From the NCBI GenBank assembly GCA_017555205.1, contig JAFZGW010000013.1, positions 62,001 to 126,000 of the forward strand: a stretch of DNA of 64,000 nucleotides, written 5' to 3'. Every line of letters begins with the position of its first letter. Within the stretch, counting starts at the first letter, position 1. The notes under the pieces are model-generated. The model searched no databases. It was not told where the DNA came from and was given only the letters and a program-made list of their open reading frames with translations. The translations under genes were made by a program, and so were the position numbers. The DNA is from Akkermansia sp. (GTDB lineage: Bacteria; Verrucomicrobiota; Verrucomicrobiia; Verrucomicrobiales; Akkermansiaceae). Shown one piece after another: positions 1 through 8,606 of the stretch.

Positions 1-86
1 TAGACGGACGTTTGCCGCATACTCTGCTGCTTGAGATATTCACTCCGGAAGGTATTGGTACCGAGATTGTGCGAGAGCAGCGCTGA
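1..86 (+). CDS. argB: acetylglutamate kinase, C-terminal fragment
   Basis: Only the last 27 codons lie in the window (frame starting at base 3, TGA at 84-86). The peptide reads DGRLPHTLLLEIFTPEGIG and then a short charged tail. This matches the C-terminal signature of acetylglutamate kinase (DGR-PH-LLLEIFT-EGIGT), the enzyme that phosphorylates N-acetylglutamate in arginine biosynthesis. The fragment is short, but this stretch is distinctive and the reading frame is clean to its stop. nadK starts 55 bases downstream on the same strand, so the two may be co-transcribed. Confidence 0.8.
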   Translation, partial: DGRLPHTLLLEIFTPEGIGTEIVREQR

Positions 87-96
87 TATATAAAAT

Positions 97-115
97 CGAG
101 ATAATTTGTATCTCG
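97..115 (+). other. small hairpin between argB and nadK
   Basis: CGAGATA at 97-103 pairs perfectly with TATCTCG at 109-115 around a five-base loop. An A-rich stretch, not a T-run, follows on the plus strand, so it does not look like an intrinsic terminator. It covers the TTG at 106 and so argues against that codon as the nadK start. Confidence 0.35.
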
Positions 116-141
116 CTCAAAAAAATAAAACAAATAAGAAA

Positions 142-966
142 ATGATACGAATTCAACGAGTTGCGTTTCATGTTGTAACGCAAGGATTTAAGAATGACTC
201 TATTTTAGAGCATGTTAAGATGGCTCTCCGCGCTGCGGGGATAGAAGTGTGCTCGTATGATTCAAAATCACTGGAAAAGCCTGACATTTTGATATGTCTT
301 GGCGGTGATGGTACGATGCTCACCGTAGCTGCTGAGGCTGCTCGTCGTGGGATTATGCTGGCAGGTATCAATACCGGCCATCTCGGATTTTTGACAACAT
401 GTGGCAACAATGAGTACAAGGCGCTGGAATCCGCCATTATTCACGGAACATTCACTATTCAGGAGCGTTCTATGCTTGAGATTGTGCGCTGCAGCGGCCA
501 GACAACGTATGCACCCAGCTTTGCGCTGAATGAGGTTGCTCTTATGCGAGCACAGACCGGGCGTATGATTGATGTTGATGTAGAACTTGATGGCTGCTTG
601 CTCAACTGTTACCATGCGGACGGCGTGTTGGTGGCAACTCCCACAGGGTCCACGGCATATTCGCTGTCTGCCGGTGGGGCGCTGCTTTGGCCGACCGCGG
701 ATGTGTTTACTCTTACCCCAATTTGCTCACACAGTCTTAACAGCCGCCCTGTAGTGGTACCGGATTCACTTGAAATCACGCTCCGCCCGTGCGCACGCCG
801 TGGTCGAGCCGAGGAGTCTATAATCTACTCCATAGATGGTCAGAGTGCTCACAATATCGAGGTGAATGATTCTTTGACCATACGTAAGGCCGGCTCCAGT
901 CTCAAGCTGCTTTGCTTGCCCAATTTTGACTACGCCAAGCGTTTACGCGGTAAAATGGGCTGGTAA
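142..966 (+). CDS. nadK: NAD kinase
   Basis: A 274-residue protein that phosphorylates NAD to NADP with ATP in the cytosol. The family's GGDGT loop is at residues 54-58, followed by GINTGHLGFL near 75, the NEVAL segment near 130 and DGVLVATPTGSTAYSLSAGG near 160. These are the nucleotide-binding and catalytic blocks of NAD kinase, in the right order and spacing. The frame stays open back to a TTG at 106, but that codon lies in a hairpin loop; the ATG at 142 gives the usual length. A strong extended hairpin follows the stop, so nadK probably ends its transcription unit. Confidence 0.95.
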   Translation: MIRIQRVAFHVVTQGFKNDSILEHVKMALRAAGIEVCSYDSKSLEKPDILICLGGDGTMLTVAAEAARRGIMLAGINTGHLGFLTTCGNNEYKALESAIIHGTFTIQERSMLEIVRCSGQTTYAPSFALNEVALMRAQTGRMIDVDVELDGCLLNCYHADGVLVATPTGSTAYSLSAGGALLWPTADVFTLTPICSHSLNSRPVVVPDSLEITLRPCARRGRAEESIIYSIDGQSAHNIEVNDSLTIRKAGSSLKLLCLPNFDYAKRLRGKMGW

Positions 967-985
967 TAACCGGCATACTTTCGTC

Positions 986-1051
986 GAAATAGAGGTAGTT
1001 GTTTGCTGTTTCTGCTACAGCGGGCGACTACCTCGTTTCTATTTCTTTTTT
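986..1051 (+). terminator. extended rho-independent terminator after nadK
   Basis: Nested inverted repeats: GAAATA 986-991 with TATTTC 1040-1045, GAGGTAGT 992-999 with ACTACCTC 1027-1034, and an inner GCTGT/ACAGC pair. A run of six T follows on the plus strand. It sits just downstream of nadK and just upstream of the next promoter. Confidence 0.75.
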
Positions 1052-1077
1052 GTACTGGTATGCTGATGACTTTAAGC

Positions 1078-1106
1078 TTGCCATTATGAGATTCCTGTGG
1101 TAGAAT
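1078..1106 (+). promoter_or_regulatory. promoter of rpiB-glyA
   Basis: TTGCCA at 1078-1083, a 17-base spacer, then TAGAAT at 1101-1106. Transcription would begin near 1113, so the upstream GTG at 1097 cannot be the start codon and the ATG at 1127 is favoured. Confidence 0.7.
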
Positions 1107-1126
1107 GCTCGCGCAACAGGCGTTAC

Positions 1127-2818
1127 ATGAGTATGAACACCAATCTTCGCATCGCAATCGGTTCAGACCACAAAGGCGTGGATCTGAAGGAAGTGGCTGT
1201 AGAAATCCTCACCAACTGGGGGTATACGGTAGAGGACGTAGGCACCGAGACGAAGGAAAGCTGCGATTATTCCGATTATGCCAACGCTGTATGTAAGCGC
1301 GTGGTTGAAGGTCGTGCTGACCGCGGTATTCTGATATGTTTTTCCGGTCTGGGTATGAGCATTGCTGCTAATCGTTGGCGCGGTATTCGCGCAACCCTTA
1401 CCCGCACCCCGCAGGTAGCTGCACTTTCCCGCCAGCACAATGATTCTAATGTGCTCTGCCTCGCATCGGCATTCGTTACCCCGGATGACATTGATGATGT
1501 GCTGCACACCTGGTTGGATGCAGAGTTCGAGGGCGGTCGCCATGTGCGCCGTTTGGCAAAGGCCTCCGGTTCGCTTCTCGCTTCCACCGACCCGGAGCTT
1601 GCCGCCTATATCGAGGAAGAGCACGCACGTCAGCGCAACAATATCGAGCTGATTGCTTCCGAAAACTTTGCTTCTCCCTCAGTCATGGAGGCTCAGGGTT
1701 CTGTTCTTACCAACAAATATGCAGAGGGTTATCCTTCCAAGCGTTGGTATGGTGGTTGTGAGGTAGTGGATAAGGTTGAGCAGCTTGCCATTGACCGCGC
1801 TTGCGCCCTCTTTGGTTGCGATTTCGCAAACGTTCAGGCTCACTCCGGCTCACAGGCCAACATGAGCGTGTACCATGCTTGCATTAACCCCGGCGACACT
1901 ATTCTGACCATGGACCTTGCTTGCGGTGGCCACCTTTCTCACGGCTTCTTTGCAAACTTCTCCGGCAAGCAGTATAAGGTTGTACACTACGGTGTGAACC
2001 CCGAGACTGAATGCATCGATTACGAGGATATGGCAGCAAAAGCCCGTGAGTGTAAGCCCGCTCTCATTCTTGCCGGTGCCTCTGCTTACTCTCGCATCAT
2101 TGATTTCAAGCGCATTCGTGAGATTTGTGATGAAGTGGGTGCCATCATGTTCGTTGACATGGCACACATCGCCGGTTTGGTAGCCGGTGGCGTGCATCCC
2201 TCTCCCGTTCCCTATGCCGATTTCGTATCTACCACCACGCACAAGAGCCTTCGCGGACCCCGTGGCGGTCTGGTACTTTGCAAGGAGAAGTGGGCCAAGA
2301 AGCTCAACAGTGCTACGTTCCCCGGGTTGCAAGGTGGCCCTCTCATGCACGTTATTGCTGCAAAGGCTGCTTGCTTGGGTGAGGCTCTTAAGCCTGAGTT
2401 TAAGGAGTATGCTGCACAGGTTGTTAAGAACTCCAAGGCTATGGCTGCTGAACTTGCCGCACGCGGTTTCCGCATTGTTGCCGGCGGTACGGATAACCAC
2501 TGCTTCTTGGTTGACCTCAGTGTGAAGGGGCTTAATGGCGCCGAAGCTCAGATTGCTCTTGATAAGGTTGGTATTACCGTTAATAAGAATGCCATTCCTT
2601 ACGACAAGGGAACTACTGCCAAGCCCTCCGGTATCCGCATTGGTACGCCCGCTGTTACCACTCGTGGCATGAAGGAGCAGGACGTACGCAAGGTTGCTGA
2701 GTATATTGCCCGCTGTCTTGCCGTTCTCGCCGGTCAAAAGGTTCACGAGACAGAAGGTGCTTACGATGCTCTTCGTGAGGAGGTGAGCGCTTTCAATAAG
2801 TCGTTCCCCATGCCCTAA
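1127..2818 (+). CDS. glyA: fused ribose-5-phosphate isomerase B and serine hydroxymethyltransferase
   Basis: One 563-residue frame carries two full enzymes. Residues 1-150 resemble Rpi[10 protein letters not shown] near residue 10, the [15 protein letters not shown] loop with the catalytic Cys, and [14 protein letters not shown]. Residues 155-563 are a complete PLP-dependent serine hydroxymethyltransferase: [25 protein letters not shown], and [14 protein letters not shown] with the PLP lysine at residue 373. RpiB interconverts ribose- and ribulose-5-phosphate; GlyA converts serine to glycine while charging tetrahydrofolate. The RpiB loop reads CFSG where the family usually has CGTG. The start is set by the promoter, whose -10 box covers the alternative GTG. 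No stop or frame change is visible at the junction, so this looks like a genuine gene fusion. Both products feed purine synthesis, which may explain the pairing (inference). Confidence 0.9.
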   Translation: MSMNTNLRIAIGSDHKGVDLKEVAVEILTNWGYTVEDVGTETKESCDYSDYANAVCKRVVEGRADRGILICFSGLGMSIAANRWRGIRATLTRTPQVAALSRQHNDSNVLCLASAFVTPDDIDDVLHTWLDAEFEGGRHVRRLAKASGSLLASTDPELAAYIEEEHARQRNNIELIASENFASPSVMEAQGSVLTNKYAEGYPSKRWYGGCEVVDKVEQLAIDRACALFGCDFANVQAHSGSQANMSVYHACINPGDTILTMDLACGGHLSHGFFANFSGKQYKVVHYGVNPETECIDYEDMAAKARECKPALILAGASAYSRIIDFKRIREICDEVGAIMFVDMAHIAGLVAGGVHPSPVPYADFVSTTTHKSLRGPRGGLVLCKEKWAKKLNSATFPGLQGGPLMHVIAAKAACLGEALKPEFKEYAAQVVKNSKAMAAELAARGFRIVAGGTDNHCFLVDLSVKGLNGAEAQIALDKVGITVNKNAIPYDKGTTAKPSGIRIGTPAVTTRGMKEQDVRKVAEYIARCLAVLAGQKVHETEGAYDALREEVSAFNKSFPMP

Positions 2819-2845
2819 AGGCTGAACGATACTTTAGATAGGTAG

Positions 2846-2895
2846 AAATCAGGCGGGGTTGTTGCTATGAGCATCACCCCGCCTGATTTATTTTT
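2846..2895. terminator. bidirectional terminator between glyA and dnaG
   Basis: A 14-base stem (2846-2859 with 2876-2889) with an A-rich base on one side and a T-rich stretch on the other. It lies between convergent genes and can serve both strands. Confidence 0.85.
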
Positions 2896-2910
2896 AACGG
2901 ATTTCTAACC

Positions 2911-4755
2911 TCAATTTTGATTGAGCATGCGGTGCAGTTCGGTGGCCTGCATGCTGAGTTGCCCGAATTCTTCGGCGGTTAAATTACCGCTATTAATGCG
3001 AGCCTTGATGATATCGATACGCGCTTTGACTGCCTCGCGTGCAGCTCGCGAGCAAGCTTGTTCCACTGTAGTGATTGGGTCACATAAATCCTGTGGGGTA
3101 TTACTTACTTGTGCAAGGGCTGCTGCTTGCTCCGGAGGCAAGGTATTCGCGAACGTTTGCCAAGAATCATTATTGCCCGGGGTGGGTAATACTTCAAGCA
3201 GGCGTTGAAGTACAGAACCGCCGGCCAGCAGGGAAATAGGTTCCTGTAGTTCCTCTATGCGCTCAACCAAGGCTTGTTGTACGGCGGAATTGCTTGCGGC
3301 AAGGTTGATAAGGTCGCGCATACCCGGATGCAGGCGGATAGGGCGAACTTTCTGAGGTGGGGGGAAGTTGCTTGGCTGTTCGATTCCATCCAGCATTTCC
3401 TCCTGTTCCGGGTAGATATCAACCTGCGGCGATTTAGGCGCATTTTTGCGGGAACGAATGATTTCTTCGACCGTGAGCCGCATGTCGTCCAAACCGGTGT
3501 TGAGACGGCTGGCTAAGTCGGTTACTGCTACGCCACGCCTGATGGGGTCAGTTATTTCTGCGGCCAAGTCTGCCAATCGGGGTATGAGTGCTGCGCGGGC
3601 GTTGGCATCGCCGGTCGCGGCTTGCATTTCGATACCCGCTCGCACTTCGAGATAGGGGCGAGCCTCGGCTATAGCCTGTTGAAGAGCTTCAGCTCCACGA
3701 GCTTTGATAAGGGAATCCGGGTCTTCTCCCGGGGGGAGGGTGGCCATATAGACCTCAAGGCCGGCTGCAGCAAGCTTGCGATAGGTTTTTTCGCTGGCTT
3801 TTATGCCTGCATTATCGCCGTCATAGCAGAGTACTGCTCGTTTGGCGTATTTTTTAAGCATAGCGGCGTGTTCGTCGGTGAAGGCTGTACCTAAGCCCGC
3901 AACGGCGTTTCTGACCTCGGCTTTCTCGTGGCAGGCTATAACATCCAACTGCCCTTCGCAGACGACAACAGTCATGCTGGCCTTGGCTATCGGACCGGTA
4001 GCTTTGAATAAGCCGAATAACAGCTCCCCCTTGCGGAATGCTACCGTTTCGGCCGTGTTTACATACTTGCGCGGGTCTTGTCCTTCCGCCATGACTCGAC
4101 CGGAGAATCCTACAACTTCACCTCGAACGTTGTGAATGGGGAACATGAGACGGTCGCGAAACACAGGATAATTGCCTCGGCTGCCATTGCCTAGCAAATT
4201 GGCCTCTAACAATAATCGGTTGTCCATGTCCGCTGCTGCTGCCTGCTGCTGCAATGTGGTAAAATCCGGGGGAGCCCAGCCCAGTTGCCAAGCCTTGGCT
4301 ATATCTATATTGATGTCGCGCTCTTTAAGATAAGCGCGCACATGATTTGCCTCCCGGCTGCGGCATAGCTGCCGGTGGTAAAAGTCTGCGGCTAAGGTAT
4401 TGGCTGCTATTACTCGACTGCGCAGCCAGCGGCGGCGGGCTGCCTCCGGGTTCTCTTCCTCTTCAATGACAGGTATGCCATTTATATCTGCCACACGGCG
4501 CAGTGCCGTAGGGTAGTCGAGGTTTTCGAACATCATGATAAACTTCACCGCATCTCCACCCACGCCGCAACCGAAACACTTGAAGGTCTGGCGAGCCGGA
4601 TTTACGCTGAAGGATGGCGTTTTTTCATTGTGGAACGGGCAACAAGCCTTCCACGCATTCCCTGCGCGCCGAAGTTGTACATAGCGCCCCACGATGTCCA
4701 CCACGTCGGCGGAATCTTTGATACGGGCTACGCACTCCTCTGTAATTCGCGGCAT
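2911..4755 (-). CDS. dnaG: DNA primase
   Basis: A 614-residue replicative primase that lays RNA primers at the replication fork. The N-terminal CHC2 zinc finger is clear: Cys39, His42, Cys60, Cys63, with CPFHNEKTPSFSV and FKCFGCG around them. The TOPRIM catalytic domain starts near residue 258, with CEGQLDVI (the Glu of EGxxD) and then LCYDGDNAG (the metal-binding DxD). The C-terminal region, which normally binds the DnaB helicase, is present but diverged. The ATG at 4755 lies nine bases after the aroA stop, so dnaG is the last gene of the ppiC-aroA-dnaG operon. Confidence 0.95.
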   Translation of the reverse strand: MPRITEECVARIKDSADVVDIVGRYVQLRRAGNAWKACCPFHNEKTPSFSVNPARQTFKCFGCGVGGDAVKFIMMFENLDYPTALRRVADINGIPVIEEEENPEAARRRWLRSRVIAANTLAADFYHRQLCRSREANHVRAYLKERDINIDIAKAWQLGWAPPDFTTLQQQAAAADMDNRLLLEANLLGNGSRGNYPVFRDRLMFPIHNVRGEVVGFSGRVMAEGQDPRKYVNTAETVAFRKGELLFGLFKATGPIAKASMTVVVCEGQLDVIACHEKAEVRNAVAGLGTAFTDEHAAMLKKYAKRAVLCYDGDNAGIKASEKTYRKLAAAGLEVYMATLPPGEDPDSLIKARGAEALQQAIAEARPYLEVRAGIEMQAATGDANARAALIPRLADLAAEITDPIRRGVAVTDLASRLNTGLDDMRLTVEEIIRSRKNAPKSPQVDIYPEQEEMLDGIEQPSNFPPPQKVRPIRLHPGMRDLINLAASNSAVQQALVERIEELQEPISLLAGGSVLQRLLEVLPTPGNNDSWQTFANTLPPEQAAALAQVSNTPQDLCDPITTVEQACSRAAREAVKARIDIIKARINSGNLTAEEFGQLSMQATELHRMLNQN

Positions 4756-4764
4756 GGGGATGAT

Positions 4765-6072
4765 TTAGTGTGTGAGTAGGCGCAAATGCACCTCAAATCC
4801 GGGATATGAGGTGTTGATATTGGCGCAATTGAGCAGTGTTGTTTCTCCATCGGCATGCAGGCCGGCCATCAGGAATCCCATGGCGATGCGGTGGTCGTGG
4901 TAACTATCCAATACAGCGCCGTGCAGCGGAGCTCCGCCGGTTACTACCAGCCCGTCTTCAAATTCCTGAACTGTAGCTCCCATTGCTCTCAAGTTACCGA
5001 CAGTTGTGGCGATGCGGTCACTTTCCTTCACCCTCAATTCTGCGGCATTGCGGATGACAGTATCTCCCTCTGCAAATGCTGCTGCAATGGCAAGCACGGG
5101 GATTTCATCAATCAGATTGGGGATTTCGTGTTTGAGTACGGTTGTACCTTGCAGCTTTTGAGCTGTACGCACTGTAATATCACCGTATGGCTCACCCTCA
5201 AGCTGTTCATTGGAAATGGTGATATCTGCGCCCATGCGTCGGAGTACGGTGATGATGGCATCTCTCGTGGGGTTTAGGCCTACATGGCGCAGGTGGATTT
5301 CACTTCCGGGGACTATGCTGGCCGCAACAATCCAGAACGCTGCTGAGGAAATGTCTCCGGGGACAATAATATCCTTAGCCTGCGGGACAACCGGACCATC
5401 AATTTCGATATCCAATCCATCCGCAGACACTCGGCAGGGAACACCGAAGTGAGCAAACAAACGTTCGGTGTGGTCTCTTGTAATGGCCGGTTGGTGTACG
5501 GAGCAGGTGCCCTCAGTGAGCATACCTGCCAGCAGTACAGCACTTTTCACCTGTGCACTGGCCATGGGTAATTTGTAGTGTACCGGATTGAGTTTGCCGC
5601 CTTCAATCAGCAGTGGGGCGCACCCGGGTTTTTGACCACAGGCTGAGATATGAGCGCCCATTTGTTCAAGTGGGTCGATGATGCGTTTCATCGGGCGGCT
5701 GCTCAAAGACGGGTCGCCATACATACGGCTGACAAATGGGAGAGCCGCCAGTACGCCGGCCATTAAGCGCATGCCGGTACCGGAATTGCCGCAGTCAATA
5801 TCTTTGGCCGGTGCAACGGGGTGCATTGCCGTGCCGGTCAGTGTGAAATTCTGCGGCACATCCGTTGGGGTGATTTCTGCGCCGAGTTGCTGCATGGCTC
5901 GCAGCGTATTCAAGCAATCTTCGCTGCAAAGGTAATTGCTCACCTGCATGCTTCCCTGTGCCAGAGCTCCTAAAATGGCTACGCGATGCGATATACTTTT
6001 ATCACCCGGTATGGTAATGGTGCCGCGCAGTCCGTTTTCGGCGCGGGTTACGCTTATTGTATTATTTGACAT
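4765..6072 (-). CDS. aroA: 3-phosphoshikimate 1-carboxyvinyltransferase (EPSP synthase)
   Basis: A 435-residue enzyme of the shikimate pathway, transferring enolpyruvate from PEP to shikimate-3-phosphate. Family blocks are present: IPGDKSISHR near residue 20 (PEP-binding Lys), DCGNSGTGMRLMAG, DPSLSSRPM, and near the C-terminus LRVKESDRI and DSYHDHRIAMGFLMAG. The frame is open further upstream, but that part lies inside the preceding gene. The ATG at 6072 gives a normal N-terminus (MSNNTISV) and overlaps the upstream stop by 11 bases, which suggests translational coupling. Confidence 0.95.
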   Translation of the reverse strand: MSNNTISVTRAENGLRGTITIPGDKSISHRVAILGALAQGSMQVSNYLCSEDCLNTLRAMQQLGAEITPTDVPQNFTLTGTAMHPVAPAKDIDCGNSGTGMRLMAGVLAALPFVSRMYGDPSLSSRPMKRIIDPLEQMGAHISACGQKPGCAPLLIEGGKLNPVHYKLPMASAQVKSAVLLAGMLTEGTCSVHQPAITRDHTERLFAHFGVPCRVSADGLDIEIDGPVVPQAKDIIVPGDISSAAFWIVAASIVPGSEIHLRHVGLNPTRDAIITVLRRMGADITISNEQLEGEPYGDITVRTAQKLQGTTVLKHEIPNLIDEIPVLAIAAAFAEGDTVIRNAAELRVKESDRIATTVGNLRAMGATVQEFEDGLVVTGGAPLHGAVLDSYHDHRIAMGFLMAGLHADGETTLLNCANINTSYPGFEVHLRLLTH

Positions 6073-7093
6073 TTGTCTGTATGCGTTTTTTGATAAATCC
6101 TTCTCTGACGGCTCCCGTAAACCATGCGTTGAGAGCCTGTTCGCGTCGTGCACTCTCAATGGCACTGCGTATGCTTTCTCGGCATTCATCGAGGGTACGT
6201 TTGCCTGCCGGAGTAATTTCTCCGGCCTGTAATATGTGCCAGCCCCATTTGCTCTGAACGGCGCAGGGAATACCTGCCGGAATTGCCTTCTCTCCGAAGA
6301 GGGGTAACTCCGGTAATGGGCGCTCTCCTGTATCTTCTATAGTTCCCAGATTGCCGCCAATCGGTGCGGTGTGGGCGTCTTGACTGCATTCCCGAGCCAG
6401 TGTGGCAAAATCCGCACCATTCTGCAGGCGGGAGAGGATTTCTTTTGCTTTTTGTTCAATGGCGGCGGAATCCTGATTTAGCGTTTCCAGGAATATGTGA
6501 CTTACTTGTCTGCGCGCAGGGGCCGGTAATTCATTTTTCAGTTGTTCGTATACGCGTTCGACCTCGGCATCTGTTACGTGGCAATGCTCTGCTATAGCTT
6601 GTTCCAGCAAAGCTTCGGATTGCAGGGTGACTTCGAGTTTATCCGTGAATTGAGCTCTGCTCTCGTACCCCTGTGAGCGCAACTGAGCCTCGAACTCTGA
6701 GGCGCTTGTTGCTCGAGTGGCTAATTTCTCGACCTCCGCCTCAGCCGCTTCTTTGCAATTTGGCAGTCTTGTATCGTTGTATCGGGTACGGATGTGCAAT
6801 AATTTAGCACGAACCAAATCCATCAGCATGGCGGCACGACGAGCCGGTTCCGGGGTTCGGCGCCCGGCCAGTATATTTTGCTCGGCCTCGTGGCGATTGA
6901 GCTGGTTCAGCGTGATGGGTTCACCGTATACCACTGCAACCATTTCTTCTATCCCGGGAGTTGCGGGGGTGTCACCATGAATCTTGTGCCACAGCGGACC
7001 GTGCCAAATCAGTAAATCTACTCCCAGATAGAGCAGTACGCTACTGAATATTACCAATTTAATGGTGCTGTATTTGAGGGACGAAAGCTTCAC
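6062..7093 (-). CDS. membrane-anchored PpiC-type peptidyl-prolyl isomerase (SurA/PrsA-like foldase)
   Basis: A 343-residue protein with one N-terminal membrane helix (about residues 11-29), a helical chaperone-like middle, and a parvulin domain at about 195-300. The parvulin part shows RQVSHIFLET, LQNGADFATLARECSQD, GGNLGTI and the terminal KWGWHILQ, all typical of the PpiC rotamase fold. It should assist folding of exported proteins on the outer face of the inner membrane. The start is a GTG at 7093. The promoter's -10 box ends only seven bases upstream, so the message is probably leaderless. It heads the operon with aroA and dnaG, to which it has no obvious functional link. Confidence 0.88.
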   Translation of the reverse strand: MKLSSLKYSTIKLVIFSSVLLYLGVDLLIWHGPLWHKIHGDTPATPGIEEMVAVVYGEPITLNQLNRHEAEQNILAGRRTPEPARRAAMLMDLVRAKLLHIRTRYNDTRLPNCKEAAEAEVEKLATRATSASEFEAQLRSQGYESRAQFTDKLEVTLQSEALLEQAIAEHCHVTDAEVERVYEQLKNELPAPARRQVSHIFLETLNQDSAAIEQKAKEILSRLQNGADFATLARECSQDAHTAPIGGNLGTIEDTGERPLPELPLFGEKAIPAGIPCAVQSKWGWHILQAGEITPAGKRTLDECRESIRSAIESARREQALNAWFTGAVREGFIKKRIQTNVK

Positions 7094-7100
7094 GCACGAT

Positions 7101-7128
7101 ATTCTACAGATTTTGCCCGGATTTGCAA
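7101..7128 (-). promoter_or_regulatory. promoter of the ppiC-aroA-dnaG operon
   Basis: On the minus strand TTGCAA (7128-7123), 16 bases, then TAGAAT (7106-7101). The GTG start at 7093 follows after only seven bases. Confidence 0.65.
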
Positions 7129-7182
7129 ATAAAAATAACGTCCATCGCAGTACCGAGCATAGCCTTGTAAATGAGGCTTAAG

Positions 7183-7995
7183 CTATGATATACGAGTAAT
7201 ATTGGCGGATTTAGCTACGATATCGGGTGTAATAGCTGCCAATTCATCGAGTAACTGCACAGCAAAGCTTCCGGGGTATGGTGCTTTTGCTGCTGCACGC
7301 TCACCTGCCACTCCGAGAATGGTGGCTGTAGCAATGGCAGCCTGAAGGGGGGTAGTGGCAGCGGCCAGGCAGGCTGCAGCAAGTGCTCCCATTGCGCAGC
7401 CGACACCGGTAACTCGGGTCATGATTTCAGCGCCATTACGGCAAGCGTAAGTTACTGTGCCATCCGTGGCGAAATCGGTTTCACCAGTCACCAGTACAGC
7501 GGCTCCGGTTTTATGAGCCAATTCACGCGCTGCGCTGATGGCCGCCACACTTTCTGCCATGCTTTCCACACCGCGACAACGTTCGCCCTCTAGGCCAGCC
7601 AAGGCGATAATTTCGGAGGCATTCCCTCGAATCATGGCCGGGCGGCTTTGCAGCAATTCACTGCATACACGAGTGCGGTAGTTGAGTAATCCCACGGCTA
7701 CAGGGTCCAATACCCAGGGGACTGCGCAACGCTGCGCTTCTTCCACTGCCGCAAACATAGTTTGAGCTTGCTGTTCGGAGAGTGTGCCGACGTTAATCAG
7801 CATGCCGTTGGCACAACTGCGCAGCAAATCGTTGATTTCTTCTTGGTGTGAAAGCATGACCGGCACCGCCCCGACAGACAGCAGCATGTTGGCTGTTATG
7901 TTTCGAACTACATCGTTGGTCAGGCTTAGTATGAGCGGGCGCTTAAACCGAAGGGTATCAAGTACTTCGGCTACTGTTTGATGAGCTGTATTCAT
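7183..7995 (-). CDS. thiM: hydroxyethylthiazole kinase
   Basis: A 270-residue ribokinase-like enzyme that phosphorylates the thiazole alcohol of thiamine for salvage. Recognisable blocks are ILSLTNDVVRNITANMLLSVGA, PVMLSHQEE, LINVGTL, WVLDPVAVG, IRGNASEI and the catalytic-site MTRVTGVGCAMGAL with its Cys. Its ATG overlaps the thiE stop by four bases (ATGA), so translation is coupled. It is last in cysK-thiE-thiM. No convincing terminator is seen after it. Confidence 0.95.
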   Translation of the reverse strand: MNTAHQTVAEVLDTLRFKRPLILSLTNDVVRNITANMLLSVGAVPVMLSHQEEINDLLRSCANGMLINVGTLSEQQAQTMFAAVEEAQRCAVPWVLDPVAVGLLNYRTRVCSELLQSRPAMIRGNASEIIALAGLEGERCRGVESMAESVAAISAARELAHKTGAAVLVTGETDFATDGTVTYACRNGAEIMTRVTGVGCAMGALAAACLAAATTPLQAAIATATILGVAGERAAAKAPYPGSFAVQLLDELAAITPDIVAKSANITRIS

Positions 7996-8606
7996 AAAAG
8001 TTCACGAGCAGCTTGTGTTGGGTTTTCTGCAGCACAAATGTACGATACAACGGCTACTCCGGCCGCTAAGCCGGTAGCGCGTATGGCGGCTGTTCGTTCA
8101 CGGTTCAACCCGCCAATGGCCACCACGGGCAGGGGGCTTTTAGCGGCCAGTTCGACCCAACCTTCAATTCCCATGGGTGGCGGAGCATCGTCTTTTGTGA
8201 TGGTGGGAAATACCGGCCCGCAACCGAGGTAGTCGACCAGCTTTGTATCGACGTTTGCCAGTTGTTCCGAATTCGTGACTGTAAGTCCCAGTATTTTATG
8301 CGGCCCGATGAGGTCGCGTGCTTCCGGTACAGGCATATCGTCTTGGCCGATGTGGATACCATCGGCATCTATCTCAACTGCAAGTTGAACATTGTCGTTG
8401 ATGATAAGCGGCACGCCCACACTGCGCAGATAACTTTGTAAAGGCAGCACCTGTTCACGCTGCTGCTCGTGGTTTAAGCGCTCTGAGCGATACTGCACAA
8501 TCGAGACACCGCCTTCCACAGCGCGGCGCACGGTCTCCACCAATCCGTAGCGACAACGTTCAACTTCATCTGTTACAAGGTAAAGGGTATAGTCCGCCGT
8601 GTTCAT
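7992..8606 (-). CDS. thiE: thiamine-phosphate synthase
   Basis: A 204-residue TIM-barrel enzyme that joins HMP pyrophosphate to thiazole phosphate, giving thiamine phosphate. Family blocks: VSIVQYRSE near residue 35, PLIINDNVQLA, ADGIHIGQDD, LGLTVTN, YLGCGPVFPT and VVAIGGLN. It overlaps cysK by one base (TAATG) and thiM by four, so the three genes are translated as a unit. ThiD, the HMP kinase also needed for salvage, is not in the window. Confidence 0.95.
   Translation of the reverse strand: MNTADYTLYLVTDEVERCRYGLVETVRRAVEGGVSIVQYRSERLNHEQQREQVLPLQSYLRSVGVPLIINDNVQLAVEIDADGIHIGQDDMPVPEARDLIGPHKILGLTVTNSEQLANVDTKLVDYLGCGPVFPTITKDDAPPPMGIEGWVELAAKSPLPVVAIGGLNRERTAAIRATGLAAGVAVVSYICAAENPTQAARELL

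Noticed and set aside
97..115. Hairpin between argB and nadK as a terminator
   Set aside because: No T-run follows on the plus strand and nadK has no clear promoter of its own, so read-through is more likely.
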